From positions 90,483 to 154,482 of the forward strand of contig CAJMQN010000006.1 of NCBI GenBank assembly GCA_905215695.1: a stretch of 64,000 nucleotides of DNA, in the 5' to 3' direction. This document shows positions 63,246-64,000 of this stretch, in pieces. Numbering within the stretch: position 1 is the first letter of the stretch; every line of letters starts with the position of its first letter. Both the position numbers and the translations under genes were made by a program. Source of the stretch: an uncultured bacterium. Lineage in GTDB: Bacteria > Bacillota > Clostridia > Christensenellales > HGM11417. The notes under the pieces are model-generated. The model did no database searches and was not told the origin of the DNA. It saw only the letters and a program-made list of their open reading frames with translations.

Positions 63246-63665
63246 TTGAAGGATATCAGTACTTCAAGAAGTTACGAGATTACAACGCCAAAAAACAAGT
63301 CGTCGTATCGAAATGTTTTGATGCCTATGAATTTGGTCAAAATGCTTTGGGAACATCAAAAACATTGTAAAGAGGAATATGGGTATCGACCAGATTGGTT
63401 CGTCTTTGGAGGAGAAGAGTCGTTATCCGATCAAACAATCAGGCGACGGCTGAATGAGTATGCCGATAAAGCAGGGGTTAAGAGAATTCGCGTACACGAC
63501 ATTCGCCATTCGCACGCTTCATTGCTTATCAATAAGGGACAGAACATACTAATCGTTTCGCAGCGGCTTGGGCATAGCGACGTAACGCAAACTCTGAATA
63601 CATATAGCCACCTGATGCCGAATGTGCAAAAACAGATCATAAACGCTTTGGATTTTGAAATGTAA
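63246..63665 (+). pseudogene. Tyrosine integrase, C-terminal catalytic part
   Basis: Residues YEITTPKNKSSYRNVLMP lead into the catalytic domain: HDIRHSH (His and second Arg), LGHSDVTQTLNTYSH with the nucleophile Tyr. Start codon would be TTG; more likely this is the detached end of the gene beginning at 61808. Frame and spacing fit a single ancestral integrase of about 390 residues. Confidence 0.85.
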
Positions 63666-63666
63666 G

Positions 63667-63708
63667 AAAAGGAGAGGGCTCGCTTTTGTAAGCGAACCCT
63701 CTCCTTTT
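63667..63708 (+). terminator. Terminator after the integrase
   Basis: AAAAGGAGAGGG-TCGCTT / AAGCGA-CCCTCTCCTTTT with one mismatch and a TTGT loop. Confidence 0.85.
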
Positions 63709-63840
63709 CACCATAAATATGGTTAAATGCAAATCGCCAAAATGAACGCGATTGAATTGACATTATCAGCCGATTACGCTAAAATAATATAGTTGCTGAA
63801 AAGACGCTGAAAGGCACTGCAAAAATAACTTTTTCAAAAT

Positions 63841-63886
63841 TTTTAGGGTCACTTTTAGGGTCACTTTGGGGCCATTTTAGGGCGAC
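63841..63886. repeat. Short direct repeats, likely integrase arm-type sites
   Basis: TTTTAGGGTCAC twice in tandem (63841-63864), then TTTGGGGCCA and TTTTAGGGCGAC (63875-63886). They lie between the integrase and tRNA-Trp, where the N-terminal AP2-like domain of such integrases binds. Confidence 0.6.
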
Positions 63887-63904
63887 TGTCAATATATTGT
63901 GTCA

Positions 63905-63939
63905 AAAAAAGGACCCAACCACAATATATTGTGGTTGGG
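63905..63939 (-). terminator. Terminator of the tRNA-Trp transcript
   Basis: Perfect 26-bp palindrome at 63914-63939 (arms CCCAACCACAATA) followed on the minus strand by TCC and seven T. Confidence 0.85.
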
Positions 63940-63945
63940 AACCTA

Positions 63946-64000
63946 TGGCAGGGGAGACGCGATTCGAACACGCAACCAGCGGTTTTGGAGACCGCTGCTC
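63946..64000 (-). tRNA. tRNA-Trp (CCA anticodon), 5' part outside the window
   Basis: On the minus strand: anticodon stem GCGGT / ACCGC around loop CTCCAAA (anticodon CCA), T loop TTCGAAT, acceptor strand CTCCCCT, discriminator G and encoded CCA ending at 63946. G73 is usual for bacterial tRNA-Trp. The D arm and 5' acceptor strand lie beyond 64000. Its 3' end faces the integrase remnant. Confidence 0.9.

Larger units (their letters stand above)
61320..63945. mobile_element. Remnant of a tRNA-targeting integrative element
   Basis: AT-rich block between the truncated kinase and tRNA-Trp. It contains a small excisionase-position gene, a broken tyrosine integrase, a foreign URO-D-type fragment, arm-type repeats and a terminator. 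The left limit is uncertain (61282-61526 holds no gene). The element may extend beyond these genes if the window itself lies inside an island. Confidence 0.6.

Overview
The window looks like a chromosomal stretch from an uncultured, low-to-mid GC Gram-positive Clostridia-type bacterium, probably a carbohydrate-degrading gut anaerobe. This is inferred from strong AGGAGG-type ribosome binding sites, lipoprotein solute-binding proteins with CUT1 permeases but no dedicated ATPase, many AraC regulators of glycan use, an Rrf2/YwnB-type pair and a sirtuin-macrodomain operon. Only a 16S gene or a protein tree would settle the genus.

Layout. Positions 1-577: the 3' end of an alpha-L-rhamnosidase-like enzyme. 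0.6-3.4 kb (minus): an ADP-ribosylation reversal operon (NAD(P)-binding YwnB-like gene, SirTM sirtuin, zinc macrodomain) beside its likely Rrf2 regulator; both are preceded by the same 19-bp palindromic operator. 3.5-7.5 kb: an ABC-2 exporter (two ATPases, one permease) divergent from a TetR regulator. 7.6-10.4 kb: a Gfo/Idh/MocA dehydrogenase, a sugar isomerase and an AraC regulator. 10.5-30.3 kb: a GH20-like enzyme, a CUT1 transporter operon with a rhamnosidase, secreted enzymes and two wall/membrane-anchored proteins, then a Gfo/Idh-GH13 operon and a second AraC regulator. 30.5-41.8 kb: a second CUT1 operon with a paralogous set of parts. The two transporter operons share inverted GGTAC-containing sites in their upstream regions.

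42-59 kb is the most unusual part. Three times, a creatinase-like pita-bread (M24-fold) protein is followed at once by a small protein of the Anabaena sensory rhodopsin transducer (ASRT) family. All three M24 proteins have lost the two metal-binding Asp residues. Around these pairs lie a phosphotriesterase-homology protein, a creatininase-family amidohydrolase, an MlrC/M81-family hydrolase, two unassigned TIM-barrel-type proteins and two paralogous AraC regulators. No rhodopsin gene is present. I infer a catabolic system for amide, guanidino or lactam-type small molecules in which the ASRT protein is a ligand-binding partner of the hydrolase. GluQ-RS, an SGNH esterase, a GH29 fucosidase and a small membrane protein are interspersed.

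59-64 kb: a small membrane-protein pair, a histidine kinase cut at its N terminus, and an AT-rich remnant of a tRNA-targeting integrative element. Its tyrosine integrase is frameshifted and has had its middle replaced by a fragment of a uroporphyrinogen-decarboxylase-family gene. The window ends inside a tRNA-Trp gene (minus strand) next to that integrase, so tRNA-Trp is the probable attachment site. Three genes carry single-base indels in 5-base homopolymers, so some frameshifts may be sequencing errors.
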